Shown: positions 15,063-23,572, counted from the first letter of the stretch. The stretch: 37,564 bases of DNA from an uncultured Lachnospiraceae bacterium (GCA_910578475.1 CAJTRK010000033.1:1-37564), one strand, 5' to 3'. Numbers and translations are program-made. The notes: generated from the letters alone by a model not told the origin.

Positions 15063-15839
15063 TTATGACAAAGCCACATCCAATATCATCATAATCAGAA
15101 ATCCCGCCGCAAATCCTAACGTCGCACCGTCCGAATCTCCATCGCCGGAAGCTTCCGGAATCAATTCTTCCACGACAACAAACAGCATCGCTCCTGCCGC
15201 AAATGCCAGTAAAAAGGGAAGCGCCTTTTCTATAACACCAGTTATTAATATTGTAACAAACGCGGCTATCGGTTCTACAATACCCGAAAGAATCCCATAA
15301 AGGAAAGCCCGGCCTTTTCCTTTCCCATTACTTTTCATGGGCATGGAAATAATAGCTCCTTCCGGAAAATTCTGAATGGCAATTCCGACTGCCAGCGTAT
15401 AAGCCCCCGCCAGCGTCATTTCCTGACTGCCGGAGAAGACACCGGCAAAAACGACGCCTACCGCCATTCCCTCCGGAATGTTGTGCAGCGTGACCGCCAA
15501 CGCCAGCATCGTGGTTTTCGTCAGCCTGCTTTTCACCCCCTCCGGCTTTCCTCCTAAGGGATGAAGATGCGGAATCAGTTTATCCAATCCGTACAAAAAA
15601 GCGATGCCCGCTGTAAATCCTGTCGCCGCCGGAACAAAAGCCCACTTCCCATACCCCTGCGACATATCAATGGCCGGAATCAGCAACGACCACACAGAAG
15701 CCGCTACCATAACGCCGGAAGCAAATCCGAGCAATACTTTTTCCAACAGCGCGTTCATGCTGTTTCTCATGAAAAGTACGCAGGCAGCCCCCGCAAAAGT
15801 TCCAAGAAACGGAATCATAAGCCCCAAGAAAATATCCAT
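15063..15839 (-). CDS. ZIP family metal transporter
   Basis: ZIP permeases import divalent metals such as Zn or Mn. The 258-residue protein has about eight hydrophobic segments, the signature HNIPEGMAVGVVFAG in one helix and QNFPEGAIISMPM in the next, where Asn/His and Glu form the metal site, plus a His-containing loop (PHLHPLGG) between helices three and four. In the second motif the usual His is Gln, seen in some ZIPs. The start at 15837-15839 (MDIFLGLM) follows the leader module with GAGGAAAGG, 13 nt from the ATG; two in-frame upstream codons (ATG at 15851, and a longer extension) are less likely. A TATAAT (15935-15940, minus) upstream may be its -10 box, without a clear -35. Confidence 0.88.
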   Translation of the reverse strand: MDIFLGLMIPFLGTFAGAACVLFMRNSMNALLEKVLLGFASGVMVAASVWSLLIPAIDMSQGYGKWAFVPAATGFTAGIAFLYGLDKLIPHLHPLGGKPEGVKSRLTKTTMLALAVTLHNIPEGMAVGVVFAGVFSGSQEMTLAGAYTLAVGIAIQNFPEGAIISMPMKSNGKGKGRAFLYGILSGIVEPIAAFVTILITGVIEKALPFLLAFAAGAMLFVVVEELIPEASGDGDSDGATLGFAAGFLIMMILDVALS

Positions 15840-15845
15840 AACAAT

Positions 15846-15866
15846 GACCATACCTTTCCTCAGTCT
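15846..15866 (-). promoter_or_regulatory. Start-site module before the ZIP gene, with hairpin
   Basis: Minus strand: GAGACTGAGGAAAGG, then TATGGTCAT, then TGTT and ATG (13 nt after AAAGG). Just upstream ACTGCC (15876-15881) and GGCAGT (15887-15892) form a small hairpin. Confidence 0.65.
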
Positions 15867-15948
15867 CCCACGCATACTGCCACGCAGGCAGTCTCTGTAA
15901 TTATTCTATGAGATCTTTCTTTGTATGGTTCCACATTATACGATTCAT

Positions 15949-15985
15949 ATTCCTGCTCTCATCGAACAGATAAGCCGGCAGGAAT
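15949..15985 (-). terminator. Hairpin after feoB
   Basis: ATTCCTGC (15949-15956) and GCAGGAAT (15978-15985) are perfect complements around a 21-nt loop, five bases after the feoB stop. No U-tract follows on the minus strand, so termination strength is doubtful. Confidence 0.35.
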
Positions 15986-15990
15986 GACAG

Positions 15991-18000
15991 TTAAAAGCCA
16001 AAGAAGCATAACACCTGATATATAACACATGATACAATCCATGCAATCCCGCATTGCATCAGCACGATACAAAACGCTTTCCAGACAGAAGCCATCTCCC
16101 GTTTAATCGTCGCGACCGCAGCTACGCATGGCGTATACAGCAGGGTGAAAACAAGAAAGCTGACCGCGGAAACCGGCGTAAAGACAGTTCCCAGTGTTTC
16201 GCTTAAACTGCTCATCGTCGTACCCGTCAGAACGCTCAGGGTACTTACTACCGCCTCCTTCGCGGTAAAACCGCTGATAAGGGATGTCGCAACGCGCCAG
16301 TCATTAAAACCAAGCGGTGTAAACAACGGAGCAATATACTGACCGACCAGTGCGAGCAGACTGTCCCTGCTGTCCGCCACCACATTCAGGCGGCTGTCAA
16401 ATGTCTGCAAAAACCAGATTATCATCGTAGCTATAAAAATAACGGTAAAAGCCCTCTGCAAAAAATCTTTTGCCTTATCCCACATCAGCAAGAGGACACT
16501 CTTTGCGGACGGAAAACGATAATTCGGCAGTTCCATCATGAAAGGCATCGAATTTCCTTTAAACGCCGTATGATTCAGGATGACGGCAACGAGCAGTCCT
16601 ACCAGAATGCCGAGCGTATACAGCCCCATCATGACAAGCGCCGGATGGTCCGGGAAAAAGGCTGCCGTAAAAAGTGCATATATCGGTATTTTCGCGGAAC
16701 AGCTGATAAACGGAATCAGCATAATTGTCATTTTTTTATCCCGCTCCGAAGAAAGCGTTCTGCTGGACATAACGGCCGGCACGCTGCATCCGAAACCAAT
16801 CAGCATAGACACGAAGCTCTTGCCGGATAAACCGATTTTACGAAGCGGCCTGTCCATCACAAAGGCAATTCTTGCCATGTAGCCGGAATCTTCCAAAATA
16901 GAAAGAAAGAAAAACAATACGACGATAATCGGAAGAAAGCTCAGTACGCTTCCTACGCCGGCAAAAATGCCGTCTATCACGAGGCTCTCCACTACCGGAT
17001 TGATGCCGTATGCCGTCAGCATTTTTTCCACAAGCGCCGAAAGCGCGTCGATTCCCATGCTGAGCAAATCGCTTAATCCCTGACCGATTACGCCGAACGT
17101 CAGCCCAAAAATCAGCAGCATAATGAGCACAAATGCGGGTACTGCAAAATATTTTCCCGTCAGTATCGTATCAATTCTGACGCTTCGCTTGTGTTCTTTG
17201 CTTTCCCGGCACTTGATGACCGCGCTTTCGCACACTTTTTCGATAAAGGTATATCGCATGTCCGCGAGCGAAGCGTTCCTGTCCATGCCGTTGTCCCGTT
17301 CCATCTCCACGATACTGTGCTCCATCAGCTCCAGTTCGTTCTGCGACAGCTTCAACCGTTCGATTACATCCTTATCGCCCTCTACGATTTTGCTCGCGGC
17401 AAAACGAGGTGACATGCTGCTCAGCTCCGCATGATCCTCTACCTGATGGCTGACCGCATGAATACACCTATGTACCGGACCTTTTTCACAAAAGTCCGTC
17501 ACTTTCGGGTAAAGACGTCTTCCCGCCACCTCCCGGATTGCCTTTGTCAGGTCTTCCAGTCCTTCATTCTTAATTGCGCTGATTGCAATGACCGGAATGC
17601 CGAGCTGCTCTTCCATCTTTTCCAACGCAATCGTTCCGCCGTTTCCACGCACCTCATCCATCATATTGAGGGCGAGCACCATTGGAATGTGCATTTCCAG
17701 TAATTGCAGGGTCAGATACAAATTTCTTTCAATATTCGTGGCATCCACAATGTTGATGATGCCGTCCGGCTTTTCATTTAAAATGAAATCTCTCGTAACA
17801 ATTTCCTCATTGCTGTACGGCCTGAGGGAATAGATTCCGGGTAAATCCACGACAGTGTCTCTTTTTTCCCCCTGAATCTCGCCGACCTTCCGGTCCACCG
17901 TAACCCCCGGGAAATTGCCCACATGCTGGTTTGAACCGGTCAGCTGATTAAATAATGTCGTTTTACCGCAGTTCTGATTGCCTACTAATGCGTATACCAT
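15991..18000 (-). CDS. feoB: Ferrous iron transport protein B
   Basis: FeoB is the membrane permease for Fe(II) with an N-terminal GTPase domain. In the 669 residues: G1 GNQNCGKTTLFNQL (7-20), G2/Thr in FPGVTVDRKVG, G3 DLPGIYSLRPYS, G4 NMMDE, then a helical GDI-like domain, and from about 280 onward a membrane domain with two Gate repeats (FGCSVPAVMSSRTL with the conserved Cys, and ISGFTAKEAVVSTLSVLTG). Length is in the usual range for Firmicutes. It follows feoA by 62 bases; the two are driven by the promoter at 18378-18406. Confidence 0.97.
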   Translation of the reverse strand: MVYALVGNQNCGKTTLFNQLTGSNQHVGNFPGVTVDRKVGEIQGEKRDTVVDLPGIYSLRPYSNEEIVTRDFILNEKPDGIINIVDATNIERNLYLTLQLLEMHIPMVLALNMMDEVRGNGGTIALEKMEEQLGIPVIAISAIKNEGLEDLTKAIREVAGRRLYPKVTDFCEKGPVHRCIHAVSHQVEDHAELSSMSPRFAASKIVEGDKDVIERLKLSQNELELMEHSIVEMERDNGMDRNASLADMRYTFIEKVCESAVIKCRESKEHKRSVRIDTILTGKYFAVPAFVLIMLLIFGLTFGVIGQGLSDLLSMGIDALSALVEKMLTAYGINPVVESLVIDGIFAGVGSVLSFLPIIVVLFFFLSILEDSGYMARIAFVMDRPLRKIGLSGKSFVSMLIGFGCSVPAVMSSRTLSSERDKKMTIMLIPFISCSAKIPIYALFTAAFFPDHPALVMMGLYTLGILVGLLVAVILNHTAFKGNSMPFMMELPNYRFPSAKSVLLLMWDKAKDFLQRAFTVIFIATMIIWFLQTFDSRLNVVADSRDSLLALVGQYIAPLFTPLGFNDWRVATSLISGFTAKEAVVSTLSVLTGTTMSSLSETLGTVFTPVSAVSFLVFTLLYTPCVAAVATIKREMASVWKAFCIVLMQCGIAWIVSCVIYQVLCFFGF

Positions 18001-18062
18001 GTCAGTTTCTCCAAACGTAACAGATTCTTATATGAAACGGTTTCCGAGCTTAGTGATTTCCT

Positions 18063-18284
18063 TCACACTTTGACTTCTATTTTCTGCGCATCCTCTTTGC
18101 GAATTGTCAGCTCGTAGCCGCGCAGCTCTATCTCAATCGGGTCTCCCATCGGCGCCATCTTCCGGACCTTCACTTTTGTCCGGGGAATCAGGCCCATATC
18201 CAGAAAACGACAGCGCAGCTCTCCTTCTCCGCCTACCTGCACAATCGTGGCTTCCTGTCCTATTGAAATCTTATCAAGCGTCAT
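18063..18284 (-). CDS. feoA: Ferrous iron transport protein A (SH3-like)
   Basis: Small cytoplasmic SH3-like protein that works with FeoB in Fe(II) uptake. Typical features: RCRFLDMGLIPRTKVKVRKM, then MGDPIEIELRGYELTIRKEDA and a C-terminal KIEVKV strand. The start ATG at 18282-18284 has GAGAGGG seven bases upstream; an ATG two codons earlier (18290) is too close to that site. Length of 73 residues is normal. First gene of the feoAB transcript. Confidence 0.93.
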   Translation of the reverse strand: MTLDKISIGQEATIVQVGGEGELRCRFLDMGLIPRTKVKVRKMAPMGDPIEIELRGYELTIRKEDAQKIEVKV

Positions 18285-18377
18285 CGTCATTCCCTCTCAT
18301 TCCGCCGCGTAAACGGCTTTTTAACATCTTCCGGCGCATAAATCTTTCCATTCCGCCGGCACGAACGACACAAAATT

Positions 18378-18406
18378 AGTTTATGCCAGCTTTCGGGGGT
18401 TGTCAA
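18378..18406 (-). promoter_or_regulatory. Promoter of feoAB
   Basis: Minus strand: TTGACA (complement of 18401-18406), 17-bp spacer, TAAACT (complement of 18378-18383). The -35 box is the edge of the triple repeat at 18400-18452, so a repressor bound there would block polymerase. Confidence 0.75.
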
Positions 18407-18452
18407 CTCTATTGTATTGTCAACGCTATTGTAATTGTCAGCTTAGTTGTAA
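18400..18452. promoter_or_regulatory. Three tandem ~18-bp repeats upstream of feoA, putative operator
   Basis: Plus-strand units: TTGTCAACTCTATTGTA (18400-18416), TTGTCAACGCTATTGTAA (18417-18434), TTGTCAGCTTAGTTGTAA (18435-18452). TTGT words start at 18400, 18412, 18417, 18429, 18435 and 18447, giving alternating steps of 12 and 5-6. The array overlaps the feo -35 box. It matches neither the Fur-box nor the DtxR/IdeR consensus as I know them. The binding factor is unknown. Confidence 0.6.
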
Positions 18453-18492
18453 TAAACAGAAAAAATTTCCGCCAAAAGATTTCTCCCAATAA

Positions 18493-18547
18493 TTTTACCT
18501 GAATTTTACATACAATACCGCTGCATTTTACACGGCCGTGTTATATT
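18493..18547 (+). promoter_or_regulatory. PhoP-box-like repeats and -10 box before the Na/Pi transporter
   Basis: TTTTACC at 18493, TTTTACA at 18504 and TTTTACA at 18526 stand at offsets 0, 11 and 33, so they share an 11-bp period with one degenerate position. Bacillus PhoP boxes are direct repeats of TT(A/T/C)ACA at this period. A TATATT (18542-18547) follows 9 bases after the last repeat, with no good -35 hexamer, as expected for an activator-dependent promoter. Confidence 0.5.
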
Positions 18548-18595
18548 CGTTTCAAAATAAAAAAAGTCTGTAAAAACAGACGGACGGGAGACAAA

Positions 18596-20272
18596 ATGAA
18601 AATATCCGACTTGTTTACAATGATTGGCGGTCTTGCCTTCTTTCTGTATGGCATGCACCTTCTCGGCGAGGCTCTGGCAAAAGCCTCCGGCAGTAAAATG
18701 GAAGCATTGCTTGCCAAAATGACGAATAATCCTTTAAAAGGCGTTCTGCTCGGGGCTTGTATAACAGCCGTTATACAGTCTTCTTCCGCAACAACCGTTA
18801 TGGTAGTCGGCTTTGTCAATTCAGGGCTTATGCAGTTGGAGCAGGCCGTCGGCATGATTATGGGCGCCAATATCGGAACAACGATTACATCATGGCTTTT
18901 GAGCCTTGCCGGAATCGAAGACGGGCATACCATTCTCACGCTCTTTAAACCGGAAACCTTCTCTCCGGTTCTCGCAATGGCCGGCATCGTTCTCCTTATG
19001 GCCGGCAAGACTGAAAAAAAGAAGAATGCAGGCAGTATTTTACTGGGATTTTCCATTCTGATGTTTGGCATGAATACCATGAGTTCGGCGGTGAAACCGC
19101 TCGGAAATATTCCGGAATTTTCCAATCTGTTCGTCCGCTTTTCCAATCCGGTCATGGGCATCATTGCAGGAACCATACTGACGGCTCTGATACAAAGTTC
19201 CTCCGCATCCGTCGGCATTCTTCAGGCGCTCTGCATGACCGGGGCAATCCCATATTCAGCGGTATTACCGATTATCATGGGACAGAACATCGGAACGTGC
19301 ATCACCGCTCTGATTTCTTCCATCGGCGCAAAACCAAATGCCAAAAGAGCGGCTTTTCTCCACCTGTATTTTAATTTGATTGGAACGGTTCTGTTTATGA
19401 GCGGTTTTTATGCGATTCATCTGTTTTATCCGTTCGCTTTTCTGGAAGAAGCGGCAACTCCCGCGGGCATTGCCATGACCCATTCCTTTTTCAACCTGTT
19501 TGCAACGCTCGTTCTCCTTCCGTTTTCGGGCAGACTGGTCAGACTCGCGCACATATCGGTTCCCACTAAGACGACGTATGAAGCAGAGCTTCCTGTGAAA
19601 AGGCTTGCCCCGCTTTCCAATATGGATAAACGTTTTCTGGATAATCCTGCGCTTGCCCTCAGGCAATGTCGAAAAACAACAGATGCCATGATAAACCTTG
19701 CCTCGGAGACCGTTCGGGAAACCCTTGCTCTGCTTTGCCATTACCAGCCGGAAAAGGCGGAATATGTAGAAGCGCTGGAAAACGATATAGACAAATATGA
19801 AGACTGCATCAACGATTATCTGTTCCGAATCAGCCATGCTTCTTTATCGGAATCCAATCTCCTGGAATTAACCATGCTGCAGCATTGCGTCGGCGATATA
19901 GAACGCATTGCCGACTATGCCCTCAGCATCACAATCGGCATCCGTAAAATTGAAAAGAAAAATCTGCATTTTTCAAAAGAGGCCAAAGAGGAGCTGCATC
20001 TGTACGGCGATATCATTTTTTCGCTTCTGAAATATACGATAGAATACTGGGAAAATCCTGCCCCCATAACCGCAAACAATATCCGGCAGTTGGAAAATGA
20101 CCGGAATCGTATCGCGCAGCGAATCCTGAAAAACCATAAAAAAAGGCTTAAAAAGGGAAAATGCAGCGTAAACATGGGGTTCCTTCTTTCGGATGTCCTC
20201 TCCGGGCTTGACAGAATCGCAAAACACAGCCGCCATATCGTCGATTCCATACAGGATTTTTCTATGGAATAG
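18596..20272 (+). CDS. Na/Pi cotransporter family protein with PhoU-like C-terminal domain
   Basis: Sodium-coupled phosphate transporter of the NptA/PNaS type. The N-terminal two-thirds holds two inverted Na_Pi_cotrans repeats with the hallmark QSSSATTVMVVGFVNSG (about 60-76) and QSSSASVGILQALCMTG (about 202-218), GANIGTTITSW and GQNIGTCITAL. From about residue 370 a helical PhoU-like domain follows (ENDIDKYEDCINDYLFRIS and later LSDVLSGLDRIAKHSRHIVD). A GGGAG ribosome site precedes the ATG. The 3' end overlaps the convergent histidine kinase gene by 11 bp. Upstream PhoP-like boxes and the neighbouring PhoPR-like genes suggest control by phosphate. Confidence 0.93.
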   Translation: MKISDLFTMIGGLAFFLYGMHLLGEALAKASGSKMEALLAKMTNNPLKGVLLGACITAVIQSSSATTVMVVGFVNSGLMQLEQAVGMIMGANIGTTITSWLLSLAGIEDGHTILTLFKPETFSPVLAMAGIVLLMAGKTEKKKNAGSILLGFSILMFGMNTMSSAVKPLGNIPEFSNLFVRFSNPVMGIIAGTILTALIQSSSASVGILQALCMTGAIPYSAVLPIIMGQNIGTCITALISSIGAKPNAKRAAFLHLYFNLIGTVLFMSGFYAIHLFYPFAFLEEAATPAGIAMTHSFFNLFATLVLLPFSGRLVRLAHISVPTKTTYEAELPVKRLAPLSNMDKRFLDNPALALRQCRKTTDAMINLASETVRETLALLCHYQPEKAEYVEALENDIDKYEDCINDYLFRISHASLSESNLLELTMLQHCVGDIERIADYALSITIGIRKIEKKNLHFSKEAKEELHLYGDIIFSLLKYTIEYWENPAPITANNIRQLENDRNRIAQRILKNHKKRLKKGKCSVNMGFLLSDVLSGLDRIAKHSRHIVDSIQDFSME

Positions 20273-21587
20273 GCCGTGGAATATTGGGGAATTTCACGCG
20301 CACCGTCGTCCCGATGCCTTCATCGCTGTCGAGTGAAATGGCTGCACCATGCACTTGTGCTATGTGCTTTACGATGGCAAGGCCAAGCCCGGTTCCGCCG
20401 GTCTTTCTGGAACGGCTCTTATCCACCCGGAAAAACCGCTCGAAAACGCGTTTCTGGTATTCGGGCGGTATGCCGATGCCATCGTCCTGAATAATCAGAC
20501 AGTCTGTCACCGTCATCCAGACATGTCCGTCTTTTTGATTATAACGAATCGCATTGTCGCACAAATTGTACAGCAGTTCTTCTATCAACGCGCCATCGGC
20601 ATAAATCATAAGCGGCGTTCCTTTCAGAGAAAGCTGCACGCCATGCCTGGCTGCGACCGGCTCCATCATCTCCATACACCGAACCGCCAGTTCATACAAG
20701 TCTACCGGCTCAAATGTAAACTGTTGTTCCGGCGTATCGTCCAGTTGTGACAACTGAAGAATATCATTAATCAATACGAGCAGTCTCTGTGCGTTCTGGT
20801 GTATCTCTTCCGCAAAATGCCGTCCTTCTTTTTTGGAAGCCATTCCGGTTGCAATGAGTTCCGCATACCCGGATATGGAAGTCAGCGGCGTTTTCAGCTC
20901 ATGGCTGACATTGGCGGTAAATTCCTTTCGGATTCTGACGTTTTTCAACGCTTCCGCCTGCCTTGCCCGTATCAGTTCAAGAAAGGGGTCCAGTTCTTTG
21001 TAAGCCGTTATATTTTCCAGATGTTCCATGTCATCCGCCATCTGCGCAATCGGCCTGACAAACGCCCGGGTAAGGCATTTGGCAAACCACATGGACACCA
21101 GAAAAGAACCTGCAGCGACCAACAGGATGGCAGGCAGAATATTTCGATAAATATGAAAGATGCTTCCCGCCTCTTTCGCAATGCGAATTACACTTCCATC
21201 TCCTGTTTTTCGTGCATAAAAGAAAATACTCCGTTCCATCGTCCGGGATTCGCGGCTGCTCATACCCTCGCCGCTTTCCATGGCCTGAATGACTTCCGGC
21301 CTGTCCCCATGATTTTCCATGAGCGCATCCCCTGCATAGCTGTCGTACAATACCGCGCCGTCCGCCGCAATCCAGGTAATTCTCAACTCATTTTCCGGCT
21401 CAACAAACCCGCCGTTTTTCATTTGTTCCGTCAAATGCAGGTTTTCAATCATTCTGGCAGTTGCCGAAAGATTGGAAAAAACCTCCTGCCGCAGCAAACG
21501 GTAAGATACGGCGGCAGTAAAGAACACACTCAGAAAAACAGACACCAAAATGACGAACATAAAATTCAGATTAATTTTTCTTGTCAT
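20262..21587 (-). CDS. Sensor histidine kinase, PhoR/WalK-like
   Basis: Membrane sensor kinase of 441 residues: helix 1 (about 9-29), an extracytoplasmic sensor of about 115 residues, helix 2 (about 148-168), a HAMP-like linker, H-box FTANVSHELKTPLTSISGYA, N-box ELLYNLCDNAIRY, G1 DDGIGIPPEY, F-box RVFERFFRVDKSRS and G2 GGTGLGLAIVKHIA. The arrangement matches PhoR-type kinases. Its ATG overlaps the TGA of the response regulator gene (ATGA), so translation is coupled. The 3' end overlaps the Na/Pi transporter gene tail to tail. Assignment to phosphate sensing is inferred from context only. Confidence 0.9.
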   Translation of the reverse strand: MTRKINLNFMFVILVSVFLSVFFTAAVSYRLLRQEVFSNLSATARMIENLHLTEQMKNGGFVEPENELRITWIAADGAVLYDSYAGDALMENHGDRPEVIQAMESGEGMSSRESRTMERSIFFYARKTGDGSVIRIAKEAGSIFHIYRNILPAILLVAAGSFLVSMWFAKCLTRAFVRPIAQMADDMEHLENITAYKELDPFLELIRARQAEALKNVRIRKEFTANVSHELKTPLTSISGYAELIATGMASKKEGRHFAEEIHQNAQRLLVLINDILQLSQLDDTPEQQFTFEPVDLYELAVRCMEMMEPVAARHGVQLSLKGTPLMIYADGALIEELLYNLCDNAIRYNQKDGHVWMTVTDCLIIQDDGIGIPPEYQKRVFERFFRVDKSRSRKTGGTGLGLAIVKHIAQVHGAAISLDSDEGIGTTVRVKFPNIPRPIP

Positions 21588-22270
21588 TTTTTACTTTCCT
21601 CTTCTGCGAGATAACCCACATTTCTGACCGTCTGAATATGACGGCCTGCATCCTCCAGTTTTTTCCGCAATGTCTTGATATGAACGTCCAGCGTTCTTGA
21701 TTCTCCAGCAAAATCTATTCCCCATACTTTTTCCATGAGAATGTCTCTTGATAAAACAACGCCTTTATTTTGAATCAGAAGCGCCAGCAGTTCAAATTCT
21801 TTATAGGTCAGCTCAATCGTTTTCCCCTCCACTTTACAGGAACGGCTCACCATATCCAGCACAATCCCGGCCAATCTGAGCGGCATCCCTTCACTGTCCG
21901 GTTCCGCCCTTCTGAGCAGAGATTTCACACGCGATATCAGTTCCATAACGCCAAACGGTTTCGTAATATAATCATCCGCCCCGGAATCCAGTCCCTTCAC
22001 CTTATCGATTTCCGTTGTCTTGGCAGTCACCATAATAACGGGAAGCTTACGGGTTTCCCGGTCGGAACGCAGTTTTTCAAGAACCGTTATTCCGTCTTCA
22101 TCCGGAAGCATAATGTCTAACAAGACAAGCGATGGCTTTCTCTCCCGTATCCCTTTCAAAAAATCCGCGGCGCATTCGAATCCTTTTGTCTCATATCCAC
22201 AGTTATTCAAGGCAAACAGTTCAATCTCCCGAATATTGGTATCATCTTCCACAATATAAATTGTTTTCAT
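21584..22270 (-). CDS. Response regulator, OmpR/PhoB family (PhoP-like)
   Basis: DNA-binding response regulator: receiver domain (acidic pair EDD near residue 8, phospho-acceptor in LVLLDIMLPDEDG, conserved Thr in VTAKT and Lys in ITKPFG) and a C-terminal winged helix (ELTYKEFELLALLIQNKGVV, then RTLDVHIKTLRKKLED and VRNVGYLAEE). The ATG at 22268-22270 has GGAG eight bases upstream; a TTG one codon earlier is not needed. It is the first gene of the pair with the PhoR-like kinase and diverges from the chromate transporter genes over an 81-bp gap. Confidence 0.93.
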   Translation of the reverse strand: MKTIYIVEDDTNIREIELFALNNCGYETKGFECAADFLKGIRERKPSLVLLDIMLPDEDGITVLEKLRSDRETRKLPVIMVTAKTTEIDKVKGLDSGADDYITKPFGVMELISRVKSLLRRAEPDSEGMPLRLAGIVLDMVSRSCKVEGKTIELTYKEFELLALLIQNKGVVLSRDILMEKVWGIDFAGESRTLDVHIKTLRKKLEDAGRHIQTVRNVGYLAEEESKK

Positions 22271-22351
22271 CAAATCACTCCGTTCTATTGTTTTCCTGCA
22301 TTTTTTATATTACCATATATTTCGGAACGATGTCATATAAGGAGTAATATC

Positions 22352-22924
22352 ATGAATAAAATATTAATGCTTTTTCTGACTTTTCTGAAAATCGGCGCGT
22401 TTACCTTCGGCGGCGGATACGCCATGATTGCTCTTTTACAGAATGAATTTGTAGAAAAAAAGAAATGGATTACGAAAGAAGATTTTTTTAATATGACCGC
22501 AATCGCAGAATCTACGCCCGGGCCTGTCGCCATCAACAGCGCCACCTATATAGGCTATCGGGTAGCCGGATTCCGGGGCGCGGCAGCATCGACGCTGGCG
22601 GTATGTATTCCTTCTTTTGTGATAATTTATCTGATTTCCATATATTTTGACACATTTTTGTCTTTCCGGTATGTAAACTACGCGTTTCAGGGTATTCAGG
22701 TCTGCGTGGTCTATCTGATTCTGAAAGCAGGCCTGCAAATGTTAAAAGAAATCCCGAAAAACCCTCTGAATATCATTTTGTTTACAGCAGTATCCGGCTC
22801 GATGGTATTATTTTCGCTTCTTGCCGTCAGCTTTTCTTCCGTGTTTTATATTATCATCTGCGGCGCTGCAGGCGTATTTGTCTTCCTTCTCAAAAAACTG
22901 GTACGGAAAGGAGATGCAGCATGA
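22352..22924 (+). CDS. Chromate transporter, first half-size subunit (ChrA N-type)
   Basis: Half-size CHR-family membrane protein of 190 residues. It has the duplicated-family hallmarks FLKIGAFTFGGGYAMIALLQ at the N-terminus and AESTPGPVAINSATYIGYRV in the middle, with about five to six membrane segments. Full-length ChrA consists of two such halves; here they are separate genes. The ATG follows AAGGAG by 7 bases. Its stop overlaps the start of the second subunit (ATGA), indicating coupled translation and a heteromeric transporter. Substrate in anaerobic Clostridia is unproven; chromate or sulfate-like anions are the family's known cargo. Confidence 0.9.
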   Translation: MNKILMLFLTFLKIGAFTFGGGYAMIALLQNEFVEKKKWITKEDFFNMTAIAESTPGPVAINSATYIGYRVAGFRGAAASTLAVCIPSFVIIYLISIYFDTFLSFRYVNYAFQGIQVCVVYLILKAGLQMLKEIPKNPLNIILFTAVSGSMVLFSLLAVSFSSVFYIIICGAAGVFVFLLKKLVRKGDAA

Positions 22925-23493
22925 TTTACCTGGAATTATTCCTTCATTTCCTGAAAATCGGCGCCGTGTCTTTTGGCGGCGGCTATGGCATGATTTCATT
23001 GATACGCGAAACCGTGCTTGAGAACGGCTGGCTTACCGAAAACGAATTTTTAAGTTTTATCGCCGTATCCGAATCGACTCCCGGCCCGCTTGCCGTCAAT
23101 ATGGCCACGTTTATCGGCTCATCACAAGGCGGCGTTGCCGGCTCTTTCTTTGCGACCCTCGGCGTGATTCTGCCCTCTTTTATCATTATCTTCATCATCG
23201 CCGCGCTCATCGGCAATCTGCTGAAATACGCAGGCGTAGAGGCGTTTCTTTCCGGCGTCCGTCCCTGTGTGGCCGCTCTCGTTCTCGGCACAGCGTTTAC
23301 GATGGGACTTCGTTCTTTTTTTCATGTCGGAAATATAACGGATACAGTCATCATAAATCACCGGGAAATTCTAATTTTCATCCTGTTAGCCGGCATCGGG
23401 TTTTTATTCAAAAAATTTAAGAAGAAAAATCTTTCTCCTGTTATTATGTTTCTGATTGCCGCAGTGCTCGGCGTCATGCTCAATTTATCTTAA
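22921..23493 (+). CDS. Chromate transporter, second half-size subunit
   Basis: Partner of the preceding gene, also 190 residues, with FLKIGAVSFGGGYGMISLIR near the start and SESTPGPLAVNMATFIGSSQ afterwards, followed by hydrophobic helices (VILPSFIIIFIIAALIGNLL, and a C-terminal FLIAAVLGVMLNL). It shares the same half-repeat pattern but differs enough in the helices to be a true partner rather than a recent duplicate. It starts inside the stop of the first subunit. AAAGGAG just upstream provides its own ribosome site. No terminator is visible before the next promoter at 23500. Confidence 0.9.
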   Translation: MIYLELFLHFLKIGAVSFGGGYGMISLIRETVLENGWLTENEFLSFIAVSESTPGPLAVNMATFIGSSQGGVAGSFFATLGVILPSFIIIFIIAALIGNLLKYAGVEAFLSGVRPCVAALVLGTAFTMGLRSFFHVGNITDTVIINHREILIFILLAGIGFLFKKFKKKNLSPVIMFLIAAVLGVMLNLS

Positions 23494-23499
23494 AATCAG

Positions 23500-23528
23500 T
23501 GGACTTTTCCTGTAAACCCCTATATAAT
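23500..23528 (+). promoter_or_regulatory. Promoter of the FapA-like / HD-GYP operon
   Basis: TGGACT (23500-23505), 17-bp spacer, TATAAT (23523-23528). It lies 6 bases after the second chromate-transporter gene and about 45 bases before the next ATG. Confidence 0.7.
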
Positions 23529-23572
23529 ATAACTATTATGGGTATACTATAAATGAAAGATGGAGAAAAAGC

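Noticed and set aside
18541..19218. Minus-strand frame of 225 codons
   Set aside because: Antisense to the Na/Pi cotransporter, whose duplicated QSSSA motifs are unmistakable.
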